A program made the position numbers and the translations under genes. Shown one piece after another: positions 6,781 through 16,075 of a stretch of 42,400 nucleotides of DNA. The notes beneath the pieces are model-generated. The model was not told the DNA's origin and searched no databases. It saw only the letters and a list, made by a program, of their open reading frames with translations. Every line of letters begins with the position of its first letter. Position 1 is the stretch's first letter. The stretch comes from Candidatus Poribacteria bacterium (GTDB lineage Bacteria; Poribacteria; WGA-4E; WGA-3G): NCBI GenBank assembly GCA_007571305.1, contig RKRR01000107.1, forward strand, positions 69,638 through 112,037. The letters run 5' to 3'.

Positions 6781-7842
6781 ATGGAATTTTATCATGGCAC
6801 AACGTTAAACAGTGCGAGAGGGATTATTGAAAACGGGTTCCGTCCCCGTGGTGGAGCCGTTTGGTTCACAAATAATCGGAATTACGCTAAAAATCGCGCT
6901 GATCATAAGGCACGTCGGAAAAATGGTCGTCCCGTCATCATCAAAACTGAGTTGGATGTTGAAAAACTACGCACGCATCTCAGTCCGGGCCAAATTCAAG
7001 TACGAGGTGGTATTATAGCCGTTAACGAACATCTGTCTGTTCAACTGCTCCAGTCTAACCTCTTTGAGCTGCTCGCGTGTCCGGTAGCACTTGCACAATG
7101 GATCAACCACCAATTGGGGCTCTACTCCCACAACGGAGTGAGTCAAAGCCATTGGGGTGTCGTGCGGTTGGCACACTGGATGAATAACCGAATGCAATCG
7201 GGAACTGGAAACCGCATCGACCGGCAAGAGTTTTTTACAAAGGGCAAACAATGGTTGCCCACGTGCTTTGATAAAATTCCGTTTAGTCCCGAAGTACTAC
7301 CTATTCAGCACCTTCAGAATGACACGATTGCAGTTCGCGTGCTGCACCCAGACTCGCGGGAAAAACCAGTCCAGCCGGTGAAGGTTGATGTACATTACAC
7401 GAAGGCAATAGCCGATATTTCTGATCCGACTCCGAAACGACGGGTACGGGGACTTCAATCCCTCGAAAAAATCGGAACTGAGGACTTGTTCGATTGGTGT
7501 GTACTGCACCTTGAAGACGAATCAGTGGATGTGATATGCAACGCATTGCGAATCATGCAACGGTGTGATGAAGGATACATAGCCCCTATTCTGGGGTATG
7601 CCGAATCTAAAAATAAACGTATCCGTGCCAGTGCGCTCGCGGCACTCGCAAAGCATGCTTCGGATGATGCTGAACGCTGGTTTGAACGAGGACTCAAAGA
7701 CTCCGAGGCGTGCGTCCGTATGGAAGTGGCAAGGCTTTTACCGATGCTTAACAGAATTGAGTACCAGACGCTCTTCGACATCGCACGACACGACCCAAAT
7801 CCTGCTGTCAAACGTAGTGCGAAAAAACGGTATGGGAATTAA
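6781..7842 (+). CDS. Putative ADP-ribosyltransferase-fold domain fused to HEAT repeats
   Basis: 353 residues. The RBS is GAGGAG about 8 bases before the ATG. The N-terminal ~100 residues open MEFYHGTTLNSARGIIENGF, the HGT strand and following helix seen in ADP-ribosyltransferase (PARP/KptA-like) folds. WFTNNRNYAKNRA then supplies a tyrosine (Y35), and GGIIAVNEHLSVQLL a glutamate (E83). This fits an H-Y-E triad of H5, Y35 and E83. The middle (about 95-215) is unrecognised and rich in W and H. The C-terminal ~130 residues form HEAT-like repeats (VRGLQSLEKIG, VICNALRIMQ, IRASALAALAKHA, VRMEVARLLPML, AVKRSAKKRYG). The triad is my inference. A phosphotransferase or toxin role is possible but not shown. 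Confidence 0.6.
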   Translation: MEFYHGTTLNSARGIIENGFRPRGGAVWFTNNRNYAKNRADHKARRKNGRPVIIKTELDVEKLRTHLSPGQIQVRGGIIAVNEHLSVQLLQSNLFELLACPVALAQWINHQLGLYSHNGVSQSHWGVVRLAHWMNNRMQSGTGNRIDRQEFFTKGKQWLPTCFDKIPFSPEVLPIQHLQNDTIAVRVLHPDSREKPVQPVKVDVHYTKAIADISDPTPKRRVRGLQSLEKIGTEDLFDWCVLHLEDESVDVICNALRIMQRCDEGYIAPILGYAESKNKRIRASALAALAKHASDDAERWFERGLKDSEACVRMEVARLLPMLNRIEYQTLFDIARHDPNPAVKRSAKKRYGN

Positions 7843-7856
7843 CACGAAAAGAGGGA

Positions 7857-8876
7857 ATGAATTACCAACGCAAGATCGTTATTGCCTTTATACTGCTTGT
7901 CAGTTTGATCGTGACAGGGACCATTGGTTACTTACTCCTTGAAAGAGATAATCCCAATGGGGAGTGGCAACTTCTCGATGCAATCTACATGACTGTCATC
8001 ACACTAACAACTGTCGGTTACGAGAACATGGGAATGAGCGATGCCGGACGAATTTTCACTCTGTTTCTGCTCATTGGTGGGTTTGGGGTATTCACCTATA
8101 GCATCACAATCGCCACTGCATTCCTCATTGAAGGGCAACTACAAAGTTTTTTCCGACAACAAAAAATGATTCGAACTGTCGATAAATTATCAAACCACTA
8201 TATTATCTGTGGACTGGGTGATACCGGCGTACATGTACTTGACGAGATGCTAAAGGCAGAAGTAGATTTTGTCGGCATTGAATTTGATGAAGAACGGCTC
8301 ATCCATCTCTCTGACACACGAGACTTTCTATACCTCCAAGGTGATGCAACCGATGACGAATTGCTCATGCGGGCGGGGATTGAGCGAGCCAAAGGGCTCG
8401 TCACATGTCTCAGCCGCGACCAAGATAACCTTTTTGTTGTGATCTCCGCAAGAAAAATCAATCCAGGGATCAGGATAGCCTCTAAAGCCGTTGAAGATAA
8501 TTCCCCTGGAAAACTCATCACCGCAGGTGCGGATGAGGTCGTTCTACCCGACCATATCGGTGGACTCCGCCTCGCATCCGGCATCCTCCAACCACAGCTC
8601 GTGGGGTTCTTAGAAAATATCACCCAAAATCAAGACGGTGCTCAGTTCACTGAATCCATTATTCAAGAAGATTCCGAGCTGGACGGGATCTTGCTCAAAG
8701 CCGCCAGCATCCACGAACAAACCGGATTAGTTGTCATCGCAATCCATGATAACGACGGGACGTTCCTCTATAATCCCCCCGGGGATAGGAAAATTGAAGC
8801 CGGTGATGCCTTGTTAGTAATAGCCAACCAAAAGCAGTTACAAACACTGCACAAACTTACCGGAGATTCAATATAG
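7857..8876 (+). CDS. Two-TM potassium channel with RCK domains
   Basis: 339 residues. TM1 (about 6-28) is followed by a pore loop with selectivity filter TTVGYEN (51-57) and TM2 (about 64-92). A cytoplasmic regulator of K+ conductance follows: an RCK-N Rossmann domain with HYIICGLGDTGVHVLDEM, GDATDDELLMRAGIERAKGLV, and an RCK-C domain (about 245-335) with ALLVIANQKQLQTL. This is the layout of MthK/Kch-type channels. The start follows AGAGGGA closely, 14 bases after the previous stop, so co-transcription with the ART/HEAT gene is likely. Nucleotide or ion gating is expected for the family. Confidence 0.9.
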   Translation: MNYQRKIVIAFILLVSLIVTGTIGYLLLERDNPNGEWQLLDAIYMTVITLTTVGYENMGMSDAGRIFTLFLLIGGFGVFTYSITIATAFLIEGQLQSFFRQQKMIRTVDKLSNHYIICGLGDTGVHVLDEMLKAEVDFVGIEFDEERLIHLSDTRDFLYLQGDATDDELLMRAGIERAKGLVTCLSRDQDNLFVVISARKINPGIRIASKAVEDNSPGKLITAGADEVVLPDHIGGLRLASGILQPQLVGFLENITQNQDGAQFTESIIQEDSELDGILLKAASIHEQTGLVVIAIHDNDGTFLYNPPGDRKIEAGDALLVIANQKQLQTLHKLTGDSI

Positions 8877-8886
8877 TGGAAAAGCG

Positions 8887-8915
8887 TTGACCTGTTATCT
8901 TCCTAGTGATATAAT
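8887..8915 (+). promoter_or_regulatory. Sigma-70-type promoter upstream of comM
   Basis: -35 TTGACC (8887-8892), a 17-base spacer and a perfect -10 TATAAT (8910-8915). The transcript would start near 8922, about 235 bases before the comM ATG. The leader contains the repeat at 9005-9125. Confidence 0.7.
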
Positions 8916-9004
8916 AGTGTCAGACTTTACTGGAGGCGGTTGAATATTGCCGCTGTAAAATACACTCACAAAACACAATATCGCAAAAGATTTTTAAATT
9001 ATTC

Positions 9005-9125
9005 AGGACTTCCGCAATTTTGACGATAACACGGTCTCTGATCAGGCGAACCGACAAAAAACATACACGGTTCCCTGACACAACCTAACAGGTTCTGCTA
9101 CAAAAGAGCAGCATGCGTAAGTCCT
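9005..9125. repeat. 121-bp MITE-like repeat with AGGACTTMCGCA ends
   Basis: AGGACTTCCGCA (9005-9016) and the inverse of 9114-9125 (AGGACTTACGCA) match at 11 of 12 bases. On the minus strand, 9077-9103 reads TTGTAGCA-GAACCT-GTT-AGGTTGTGTC, the same GTAG hairpin core found at 3447, 21290, 33319 and 35076. The element lies between the comM promoter and its start. Confidence 0.65.
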
Positions 9126-9156
9126 ATTATTGCACAAATCGGAAGGAAATATACGT

Positions 9157-10695
9157 ATGCTCGCAACGGTCCTAAGCAGTGCAATGCTGGGAATTGATGC
9201 TTACATCGTGAAAGTAGAGGTAGATGTTGCCGGTGGAATGCCGTCTTTCAGCACTGTTGGCTTACCGGACAGTGCCATCAAAGAGAGTCGGGATCGGGTC
9301 ACCGCAGCCATTAAGAACTCCGGTTTCTACTTCCCACCTACCAGAATCACGGCAAATTTAGCACCTGCGGATATCCGAAAAGCGGGATCAGCGTTTGACC
9401 TTCCCATCGCAATCGGGGTTATGGCAGCCACCAATCAGGTGGATCTCTCAAGGCTCGAAAACGCGATACTTTTAGGCGAACTCGCACTTGATGGAAGCAT
9501 TCGCGGCATACAAGGCGCACTCCCTATCGCCATCGCTGCAAAAGAGAACGGTATCCAAGACCTCATCTTACCTGCTGAAAACGCAAAAGAGGCAGCGATT
9601 GTGGAAGGTGTAAACGTCTACTCAGTCGCAAGCTTAACAGAGGCTGCTGCATTTCTCAACTCGGACAAAGAGATCACACCAGAACCACATACACTCAGCA
9701 CTAACGGACACCCCGAACATTCTGAAGCACATCTTGACCTACTCGACGTGAAAGGACAGGAACATGTGAAGCGCGCCATCGAAGTCGCCGCTGCAGGTGG
9801 ACATAACCTCATCATGATAGGGCCGCCCGGTTCTGGAAAAACCATGATAGCGAAGCGAATCCCGTCGCTTCTGCCGAAACTATCTATGGATGAATCTTTA
9901 GAAACAACGAAAATCCAAAGTATCAGAGGTGTCTTGCCAAGCGATACACCTCTGATCGTGACGCGTCCATACCGCTCTCCACACCATACCATCTCTGACG
10001 CAGGCTTAATAGGCGGCGGAACAGTACCGCGTCCCGGTGAAGTGAGTCTTGCGCATAACGGTGTGCTCTTTTTAGATGAACTCCCCGAATTCCGGCGAAA
10101 CGTTCTTGAAGTCATGCGGCAACCACTTGAAGACCGGCAAGTGACCATCTCTCGCGCATCGGCATCCCTCACTTATCCCGCGAATTTCATGCTCGTCGCT
10201 GCCATGAACCCTTGTCCTTGTGGGTTTTTCAGTGACCCCACCAGAGATTGCAAATGCTCACCCAATCATATCCAGAACTACGTCTCCCGTATCTCTGGCC
10301 CGCTCTTAGATAGAATCGATATCCAAGTTGAAGTACCCGCCGTGAAATACGCAGAACTCGCTAACGAAACAACCGGTGAACCCTCCGCAGATGTCCAAAA
10401 ACGGGTTGAAAAGGCACGTCACATTCAACAGCAACGTTTTGCAGATACAGTCATACACGCCAATGCAAATATGGAATCTAAACAGATACGAGAATATTGT
10501 AAGATTGATTCCCAAGCACAGGAACTCCTCCGGATCGCAATTAACCAGTTAGGACTGAGTGCCCGCGCCTACGATCGGATTTTGAAGGTAGCACGCACCA
10601 TTGCCGATTTAGACAGAAATCCACATATAGAGGCAGTTCATGTCTCTGAAGCTATACAATATCGGAGTCTCGACCGAAGTTTTTGGAAGAAGTAA
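9157..10695 (+). CDS. comM: Mg-chelatase-like AAA+ ATPase ComM/YifB
   Basis: 512 residues, the usual length. The ATG at 9157 follows GGAAGGAAATATACGT. The N-terminal ChlI-type domain is complete ([54 protein letters not shown]). The AAA core has Walker [10 protein letters not shown], Walker [12 protein letters not shown], and the family's cysteine-containing segment [11 protein letters not shown] plus [11 protein letters not shown]. The C-terminal domain carries [19 protein letters not shown]. In other bacteria ComM is a hexameric helicase that promotes branch migration during natural transformation. A long leader with a repeat element precedes it. Confidence 0.95.
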   Translation: MLATVLSSAMLGIDAYIVKVEVDVAGGMPSFSTVGLPDSAIKESRDRVTAAIKNSGFYFPPTRITANLAPADIRKAGSAFDLPIAIGVMAATNQVDLSRLENAILLGELALDGSIRGIQGALPIAIAAKENGIQDLILPAENAKEAAIVEGVNVYSVASLTEAAAFLNSDKEITPEPHTLSTNGHPEHSEAHLDLLDVKGQEHVKRAIEVAAAGGHNLIMIGPPGSGKTMIAKRIPSLLPKLSMDESLETTKIQSIRGVLPSDTPLIVTRPYRSPHHTISDAGLIGGGTVPRPGEVSLAHNGVLFLDELPEFRRNVLEVMRQPLEDRQVTISRASASLTYPANFMLVAAMNPCPCGFFSDPTRDCKCSPNHIQNYVSRISGPLLDRIDIQVEVPAVKYAELANETTGEPSADVQKRVEKARHIQQQRFADTVIHANANMESKQIREYCKIDSQAQELLRIAINQLGLSARAYDRILKVARTIADLDRNPHIEAVHVSEAIQYRSLDRSFWKK

Positions 10696-10740
10696 CCTTA
10701 GTAAAGAAAGGGTTTCTTAAGCTAATGAAAAGAGGGAAAA

Positions 10741-12093
10741 ATGCAACCTAATTTTATTATCTTCCTAACTGACGACCAAGGGTACGGGGATCTGTCCTGC
10801 ATGGGCGCGACTGATTTCAAAACGCCACACCTTGATAGAATGGCGACAGAAGGAGCACGGTTCACGGACTGGTATTCAAATTCACCCGTTTGTTCTCCTT
10901 CGCGCGCAGCATTACTGACAGGACGGTACCCATGCCATGCCGGAGTCCGCTCTATTTTAGCAGGGCATCGCACGGCGACAGGGTTACCGCCTTCTGTTCC
11001 TTCGCTTGCAACAGTGCTGAAGGAGCAAGGTTATTACACGGCGATGTCTGGAAAATGGCATCTCGGACTCGCAGAGGGTTCACGTCCGGAACACCATGGA
11101 TTCGACGATTGGTTCGGATTTATGGCAGGATGCATTGATTTCTTCTCACACATCTTCTATTGGGGTTTAGGACAGCCTGGCATTGACCAGACACATGATC
11201 TCTGGGAAAACGGTGAAGAGACCTACCGCAACGGTGAATATTTCACAGAACTTATCACTGAATATGCCATCAGATATATCCGAAAGTCTATCGAACTCGA
11301 CAAACCTTTTTTCCTGTATGTCCCTTACAACGCGCCCCACTATCCGATGCACGCACCCAAAAAATACGTAGATCGGTTCCCAAACTTACCGTGGGACAGA
11401 CAGATTATGGCAGCGATGCTCAGTGCGGTTGACGACAGCGTCGGCGAAATTTTTGCCGAACTTGAAAGACTCGGACTCGCAGAAAACACCTTCTCCTATT
11501 TTCAGAGTGACAACGGGCCGTCGCGTGAAACACGAAATTGGTTAGATGGTACACAGGACCCGTATTACGGCGGCACTGCGGGCAAACTGAAAGGACATAA
11601 ATTCAGTCTCTATGAAGGCGGCATCCGTTCACCCGGAATCATGAACTGGCCCCAGCAAATCCCAGCAGGACAGGTAATCAATGAGATCGGTGCAGCAATG
11701 GATATATTCCCGACCTTCCTCGCCGCAGCAGGCGGAGATCCTTCTGCCCACGAACTTGATGGGATCGATGTCCTACCTATGGTGACAAACGGCGAATCCA
11801 CTCCACATAGAGAAATCTATTGGGAGATGGGTAAGCAAACTGCCGTGCGTCGTGATAATTGGAAATTGGTGCTTAACGGTCAATTAGTAGAGGGTGCACC
11901 TCCAGAAGACGATGTGCACCTCGCAGACCTCAACACCGATATGGGTGAAACGCAGAACCTTAAAGATGAACATCCAGAACTCACGGCTGAATTGACAGAA
12001 ACAGCCCAAGCATGGCGTGAAGGCATCGAAACGCATTGGGATACCGAATGGGTCAATCCGAGCGGTACAACCGGTTACGTCAAGGAGCGGTAG
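10741..12093 (+). CDS. Sulfatase (formylglycine-dependent)
   Basis: 450 residues. The start is close behind comM, with AGAGGG upstream. The alkaline-phosphatase-fold sulfatase signature is clear: metal-binding D11-D12 in FLTDDQGYGD, and C51-S-P-S-R with AALLTGRYP, where the cysteine is converted to formylglycine. GKWHLGLAE, SDNGPSRE and KGHKFSLYEGGIRSPGI also match. There is no signal peptide, unusual for a sulfatase acting on external polysaccharides, so it may be cytoplasmic or start elsewhere. Neither FGE-like protein in this window has the catalytic cysteines, so maturation needs an enzyme encoded elsewhere. The substrate is not predictable. Confidence 0.93.
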   Translation: MQPNFIIFLTDDQGYGDLSCMGATDFKTPHLDRMATEGARFTDWYSNSPVCSPSRAALLTGRYPCHAGVRSILAGHRTATGLPPSVPSLATVLKEQGYYTAMSGKWHLGLAEGSRPEHHGFDDWFGFMAGCIDFFSHIFYWGLGQPGIDQTHDLWENGEETYRNGEYFTELITEYAIRYIRKSIELDKPFFLYVPYNAPHYPMHAPKKYVDRFPNLPWDRQIMAAMLSAVDDSVGEIFAELERLGLAENTFSYFQSDNGPSRETRNWLDGTQDPYYGGTAGKLKGHKFSLYEGGIRSPGIMNWPQQIPAGQVINEIGAAMDIFPTFLAAAGGDPSAHELDGIDVLPMVTNGESTPHREIYWEMGKQTAVRRDNWKLVLNGQLVEGAPPEDDVHLADLNTDMGETQNLKDEHPELTAELTETAQAWREGIETHWDTEWVNPSGTTGYVKER

Positions 12094-12094
12094 A

Positions 12095-12832
12095 GTGCTA
12101 AGCGATATCCAAGATGCCTATGGGCACCTCCTTTTAGATTATCATAACGGGCAAGATAACGTCGAAATCGTGGAGAGAGAAGACGGGTTCATTGATACCA
12201 GCCAACTGGGACCTTCGAACTATTTTGCCGAATATGAGGCCTGGGCTGAACACCAAAGGCTTGCAATAGAGCAGGCTACAGGACGGGTCTTGGATATCGG
12301 TTGTGGAGCAGGACGGCACTGCCTCTATCTTCAAGAACAGGGGTATGATGTCTTAGGAACGGACATCTCGCCGTTAGCCATCCAGACATGTCAAAGCCGT
12401 GGGCTTAAAAATGCTCGTGTTACACCTGCGACGCAGTTGAGTTCCAAAATCGGCACCTTTGACACGATTCTCATGATGGGACATAATTTCGGGCTCATTG
12501 GAAGCTACAAAAGGGCAAAATGGCTCTTGAGACGCTTCGCTGCTATGACAACAGATACCGCGAAAATTATCGCTGAGACGCTGGATCCTTACGAGACGAC
12601 AAATCCAATTCACCTTGCTTATCATCAATTCAATCAAGACAGAGGACGGATGAGCGGTCAGTTGAAATTACGCATCCGATACAAACAATACGCGACCCCG
12701 TGGTTCGATTACCTGTTTGTTTCAAAGGCGGAGATTGAAGACATCCTGGACGGAACAGCGTGGCGAGTTGAACGCTACATTGACGCAGCCAACACACCGA
12801 CTTATGTCGCGATTTTATCTAAACAGATGTAG
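12095..12832 (+). CDS. Class I SAM-dependent methyltransferase
   Basis: 245 residues from the GTG at 12095, chosen because GGAG (in CAAGGAGCGG) lies 8 bases upstream and the upstream stop ends at 12093. A longer frame would run deep into the sulfatase gene. Motif I is VLDIGCGAGRHCLYL, followed by GYDVLGTDISPLAI with the ribose-binding aspartate and FDTILMMGHNFGLIG for motif II. C-terminal strands GQLKLRIRYKQY and TPTYVAILSKQ finish the fold. The substrate is unknown. Tight linkage to the sulfatase suggests co-transcription. Confidence 0.85.
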   Translation: MLSDIQDAYGHLLLDYHNGQDNVEIVEREDGFIDTSQLGPSNYFAEYEAWAEHQRLAIEQATGRVLDIGCGAGRHCLYLQEQGYDVLGTDISPLAIQTCQSRGLKNARVTPATQLSSKIGTFDTILMMGHNFGLIGSYKRAKWLLRRFAAMTTDTAKIIAETLDPYETTNPIHLAYHQFNQDRGRMSGQLKLRIRYKQYATPWFDYLFVSKAEIEDILDGTAWRVERYIDAANTPTYVAILSKQM

Positions 12833-12944
12833 TCCTGATTATAAGAATGGTGGTAGGCGCGTCGCTGACGAGGCGGAAAATCTTGCCTGTCAAGAACATC
12901 TATATGAGTGAGATTGGAAGCCTCGCTGAAAGACGAGATATGTC

Positions 12945-13844
12945 ATGACACTTTTTAAATTTGCCTTTATCACGGATACACATCTGTACCTAAACGCGCC
13001 ACAGAACTTCGCAAGCGGACTCCAACAGCAAAAAAATAGTCTTGCGCTCTATAAAAAATTAGTTGAACAATTGAACGCGTTTGAACCTGCCTTCGTCATC
13101 CATGGCGGAGATATTGTGTGTGGTGGTCAAAGTTTCGGCATGTCCGCGGAAGAATACGAAGCCGCACTTGATAGGGCACAACAACTCGGGCAACATATAA
13201 ACGCCCCCTGCTATTACATCCCAGGCAACCATGATCTGCATCCGGAAACCGGTTCCAAAGATGATTATTTGGCACGTTTCAGCACCAACGGCATGGGCTC
13301 CATCAGTTTTGTGCACGAAAATATCCGGTTTATCCTCCTCGATTCGCAGGAGGTTCCCGAAGACCTTACACACGGATATATCAGCACTAATCAACTGGCA
13401 TGGGCAGAGCGCGAATTGAAAAGAACACGTGATTACGACCAAGAGGTTTTCATTTTTTCGCATCAACTTCCGTTCCCCAACGTTGAGTTCCAAGGAGTTG
13501 GTTCAAGAGTTGCAAACTCCGCAGAGGTGCTCGAAATTACGGCACCTTTTGAGAGACAAATTTTGGCGTTTTTTTGCGGACATTTGCATCTCAATCGTGT
13601 CTTCAGAGAACAAGGTATGCTGTGTGTCGTCTCCGCTGGTATTATCTGTTATCCGATGATGTGGCGACAGGTCCTGGTATACCCCGATAGAGTCGACGTG
13701 AAGTCCGTGGCGGTTGATTTACCGGATGTCCTCGCTGAATCAGAAGCAGTCAATCCAGATAACAATCTTTACCTCATAGGTAGAGATCGGGATCTAAATT
13801 TCAGTATCCCAAGGAATTTGGAATCTCCTCCCAACGAGGCATGA
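12945..13844 (+). CDS. Calcineurin-type metallophosphoesterase
   Basis: 299 residues with the complete two-metal phosphoesterase motif set: D11-x-H13 (FITDTHL), GGD (54-56), GNHD (94-97), SHQLPF and GHLH near residue 210. The order and spacing fit the Icc/3',5'-cyclic-nucleotide phosphodiesterase branch, but substrates in this family vary widely. No signal peptide is seen. The RBS is weak. A gap of about 110 bases separates it from the methyltransferase. Confidence 0.88.
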   Translation: MTLFKFAFITDTHLYLNAPQNFASGLQQQKNSLALYKKLVEQLNAFEPAFVIHGGDIVCGGQSFGMSAEEYEAALDRAQQLGQHINAPCYYIPGNHDLHPETGSKDDYLARFSTNGMGSISFVHENIRFILLDSQEVPEDLTHGYISTNQLAWAERELKRTRDYDQEVFIFSHQLPFPNVEFQGVGSRVANSAEVLEITAPFERQILAFFCGHLHLNRVFREQGMLCVVSAGIICYPMMWRQVLVYPDRVDVKSVAVDLPDVLAESEAVNPDNNLYLIGRDRDLNFSIPRNLESPPNEA

Positions 13845-13954
13845 ACTGTATCCCGCTCAACGAACAATTTTTTTCTCGTTACTATAAGTAGACGCAACCG
13901 CCCTAAGGACCTCCTTAACCGACAATGGACAAGCATTCTTCTGACTAGTAAAAA

Positions 13955-14929
13955 ATGATTGAAGTTCAAAATATCACCAAAAACTACGGACCCTTCCAAG
14001 CACTCAAGGATATCTCCTTCCAAGTAGACAAGGGACAAATCGTCGGTTTCCTCGGTCCTAACGGGGCAGGAAAAACAACGACAATGCGCATCCTTACCTG
14101 CTTTATGCCGGCAAGTAGCGGACGCGTTACCGTCGCAGGCTATGACGTTTTCAAAGAGTCGAGAGAGGTTCGGAAACGTATCGGTTACCTCCCTGAAAAC
14201 GTTCCGCTTTATCCGGAGATGACGGTGACGAAGTATCTGATGTACATGGCAAAGATCCGTAGTGTACCGCGTAACAATATCAAAGGTCAACTTGATAACA
14301 CCATTGAGGCATGCGGGCTCACTGAACGCCGACACCAGATCATCGGACAACTATCGCGCGGTTTCCGACAACGGGTCGGCTTAGCACAAGCACTCATCCA
14401 CGAGCCAGATGTCTTAATTCTCGATGAACCCACCTCTGGATTAGATCCACGGCAGATTGTCGAAATTCGAGAATTGATCAAAGCACTCGGCAAGGAACGG
14501 ACTATTTTGTTCAGCACCCATATCTTACCCGAAGCCAGTCTCACATGCGAAAGGTTGATTATCATCAGTCGGGGTAAAATTACAGGCGATGTTCTATTGA
14601 AAGATGGACGGGCTGTCCCCAGACAAAGCAATGAATCTACCAGTAACACAGAGGGTTTGCAAGCTGCCTCCTCAATTCTCGCACTTGAGGTAGCAGATGC
14701 ACCCGCAGACGATATATCAGCCGCACTCAACGACATACCAAATGTAATACAAGTTGAGCAGATCGATACCGATACAGGTGACACGGCGACGTTTCACCTT
14801 CACTATACATTGGCAACCGACATTCGTTCGGAAGTGGCAGCAACTATCGTTAAAAATGGGTGGCGACTGCTTGAGATGCACACGACTGAAATGTCACTTG
14901 AGGAGTTGTTTCTGTCCTTGACAGTATAG
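13955..14929 (+). CDS. ABC-2 type transporter ATP-binding protein (GldA/CcmA-like)
   Basis: 324 residues. Walker A is GPNGAGKTT, the Q-loop is in YLPENVPLYPEMTV, the signature is LSRGFRQRVGLAQAL (SRG in place of SGG, common in the GldA branch), Walker B is VLILDEPTSGLDP and the H-switch is FSTHILPEA. An extra C-terminal domain (about 220-324) ends LLEMHTTEMSLEELFLSLTV, as in ABC-2 exporters. No permease follows; the next gene is on the other strand. The partner must be elsewhere, so the cargo is unknown. Confidence 0.9.
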   Translation: MIEVQNITKNYGPFQALKDISFQVDKGQIVGFLGPNGAGKTTTMRILTCFMPASSGRVTVAGYDVFKESREVRKRIGYLPENVPLYPEMTVTKYLMYMAKIRSVPRNNIKGQLDNTIEACGLTERRHQIIGQLSRGFRQRVGLAQALIHEPDVLILDEPTSGLDPRQIVEIRELIKALGKERTILFSTHILPEASLTCERLIIISRGKITGDVLLKDGRAVPRQSNESTSNTEGLQAASSILALEVADAPADDISAALNDIPNVIQVEQIDTDTGDTATFHLHYTLATDIRSEVAATIVKNGWRLLEMHTTEMSLEELFLSLTV

Positions 14930-15027
14930 GGTGTGTTCTTTGCTATGACCCCGGTTCATCTCATCCGTTGAAAACGTCAGTCATGCGTTTAATAACATTT
15001 TGACTATCAAAATTTCCGAGACTAAAA

Positions 15028-15047
15028 CCTCACTTTTTAAAGTGGGG
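15028..15047. terminator. Hairpin between convergent genes
   Basis: CCTCACTTT and AAAGTGGGG form a nine-pair stem (one G-T pair) around a two-base loop. It lies between the ends of the ABC ATPase gene and the minus-strand MNT-HEPN gene, and overlaps the latter's stop codon. A bidirectional terminator is plausible from position; U-runs are weak. Confidence 0.5.
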
Positions 15048-15801
15048 TGCTATGACCTGACACATCAAGTGGTAACTTCAACTGCTCGCGGACCGATCTC
15101 CGCACTGCATCACAGATCTGCATCGCATGGGCGGTATCATTGGCAGTCGCGAATTTTCCCGGATAACGACTGTCAACTGCATGTTCAGATAGTTTGGAAA
15201 AATCCACCTGCCATGCGCGCCAAGCTGGAATAGTTGGAACAGTCAAACTCAACAATTCTTTTAAATCGTGTGTCCTCGGAAAAGGGATATTTGCCTCTTG
15301 AAGCCAAGCTTTTAGATACTTTTTAACACATTGCTGAGCGAGGAAACATATAACATCATGTACTGGAACTTGTCCGTGCTGAGATTGCTGTGCCACAGTA
15401 TAATCGCCTTCAGCCTTTAGCACCCATTCCAATGTCAACGGATTCATATCGCGCTGTTCCTTTTTTGGCGGTTTCAAGAAAAAATTGGGTGTTTCATAGA
15501 GCACTTCGCCTTTTTCGGTGATCTCGCGGAGAAACCAGTCGTTATGAAAAAGGCGATAGGCGATTTCTTCAGGTGAATGCACCAACAAGTGAATTTTAAA
15601 ACGTTCGGGGATGCGCTCACGTATCTCTACCTCCTGATGGCGCGCCTCTGATTCTGGTATAGACATCACCACCAACAAATCAACATCAGAGCACTCTGTA
15701 GGTGTCCCGTACGCATAAGAGCCGAAAAGAATAACCTGCAAAGGGACGAATTCCCGCACGATGTCATCACATGTCGATTGAATGTCTTGTCGTGTTACCA
15801 T
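15037..15801 (-). CDS. Nucleotidyltransferase (MNT)-HEPN fusion protein
   Basis: 254 residues. The N-terminal domain has the minimal nucleotidyltransferase motif GSYAYGTPTECSDVDLLV (G27-S28, D39-x-D41). The C-terminal domain (about 120-240) is a helical HEPN-type domain (LEWVLKAEGDYTVAQ, CFLAQQCVKKYLKAWLQ, RTHDLKELL). Separate HEPN and MNT genes form a known toxin-antitoxin pair in which the MNT protein AMPylates the toxin; here both are in one chain. The canonical RNase R-x4-6-H motif is not obvious, so toxin activity is unproven. RBS GGAT lies 8 bases before the ATG. Confidence 0.8.
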   Translation of the reverse strand: MVTRQDIQSTCDDIVREFVPLQVILFGSYAYGTPTECSDVDLLVVMSIPESEARHQEVEIRERIPERFKIHLLVHSPEEIAYRLFHNDWFLREITEKGEVLYETPNFFLKPPKKEQRDMNPLTLEWVLKAEGDYTVAQQSQHGQVPVHDVICFLAQQCVKKYLKAWLQEANIPFPRTHDLKELLSLTVPTIPAWRAWQVDFSKLSEHAVDSRYPGKFATANDTAHAMQICDAVRRSVREQLKLPLDVSGHSTPL

Positions 15802-15991
15802 GTTCGCATCCTTTTCTGTCTAGGTAAGTCCGTCACAGGGCTAGTGCTGTTAAAGAAATGCACCGCGAATGGACGTGAAACCTATAGTGTTAATTATGCC
15901 ATAACTCTATCGCTCCTGCAAGTAGAACCTTGGGGGTTAGATACAACTGTGTGTATGGGCACGCAGGCTCTATCAGCCGTTCCGAAAAACC

Positions 15992-16020
15992 TTGATTTCT
16001 AAATGCATCTATCGTATAAT
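15992..16020 (+). promoter_or_regulatory. Sigma-70-type promoter for the FAH-family/SDR pair
   Basis: -35 TTGATT (15992-15997), a 17-base spacer and a perfect -10 TATAAT (16015-16020). The start would be near 16027, about 49 bases before the ATG at 16076. Confidence 0.75.
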
Positions 16021-16075
16021 CTGTGCTACAGAATCACCTTAACAGGGAGACACAATCAGAAAAAAAAGAACAATT

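Noticed and set aside
12017..12094. Longer N-terminus for the methyltransferase
   Set aside because: It would overlap the sulfatase end by 77 bases. The GTG at 12095 has a proper RBS.
15802..16075. Possible extra gene between the MNT-HEPN and FAH-family genes
   Set aside because: Short frames only, without RBS or motif. The region holds the promoter at 15992-16020.
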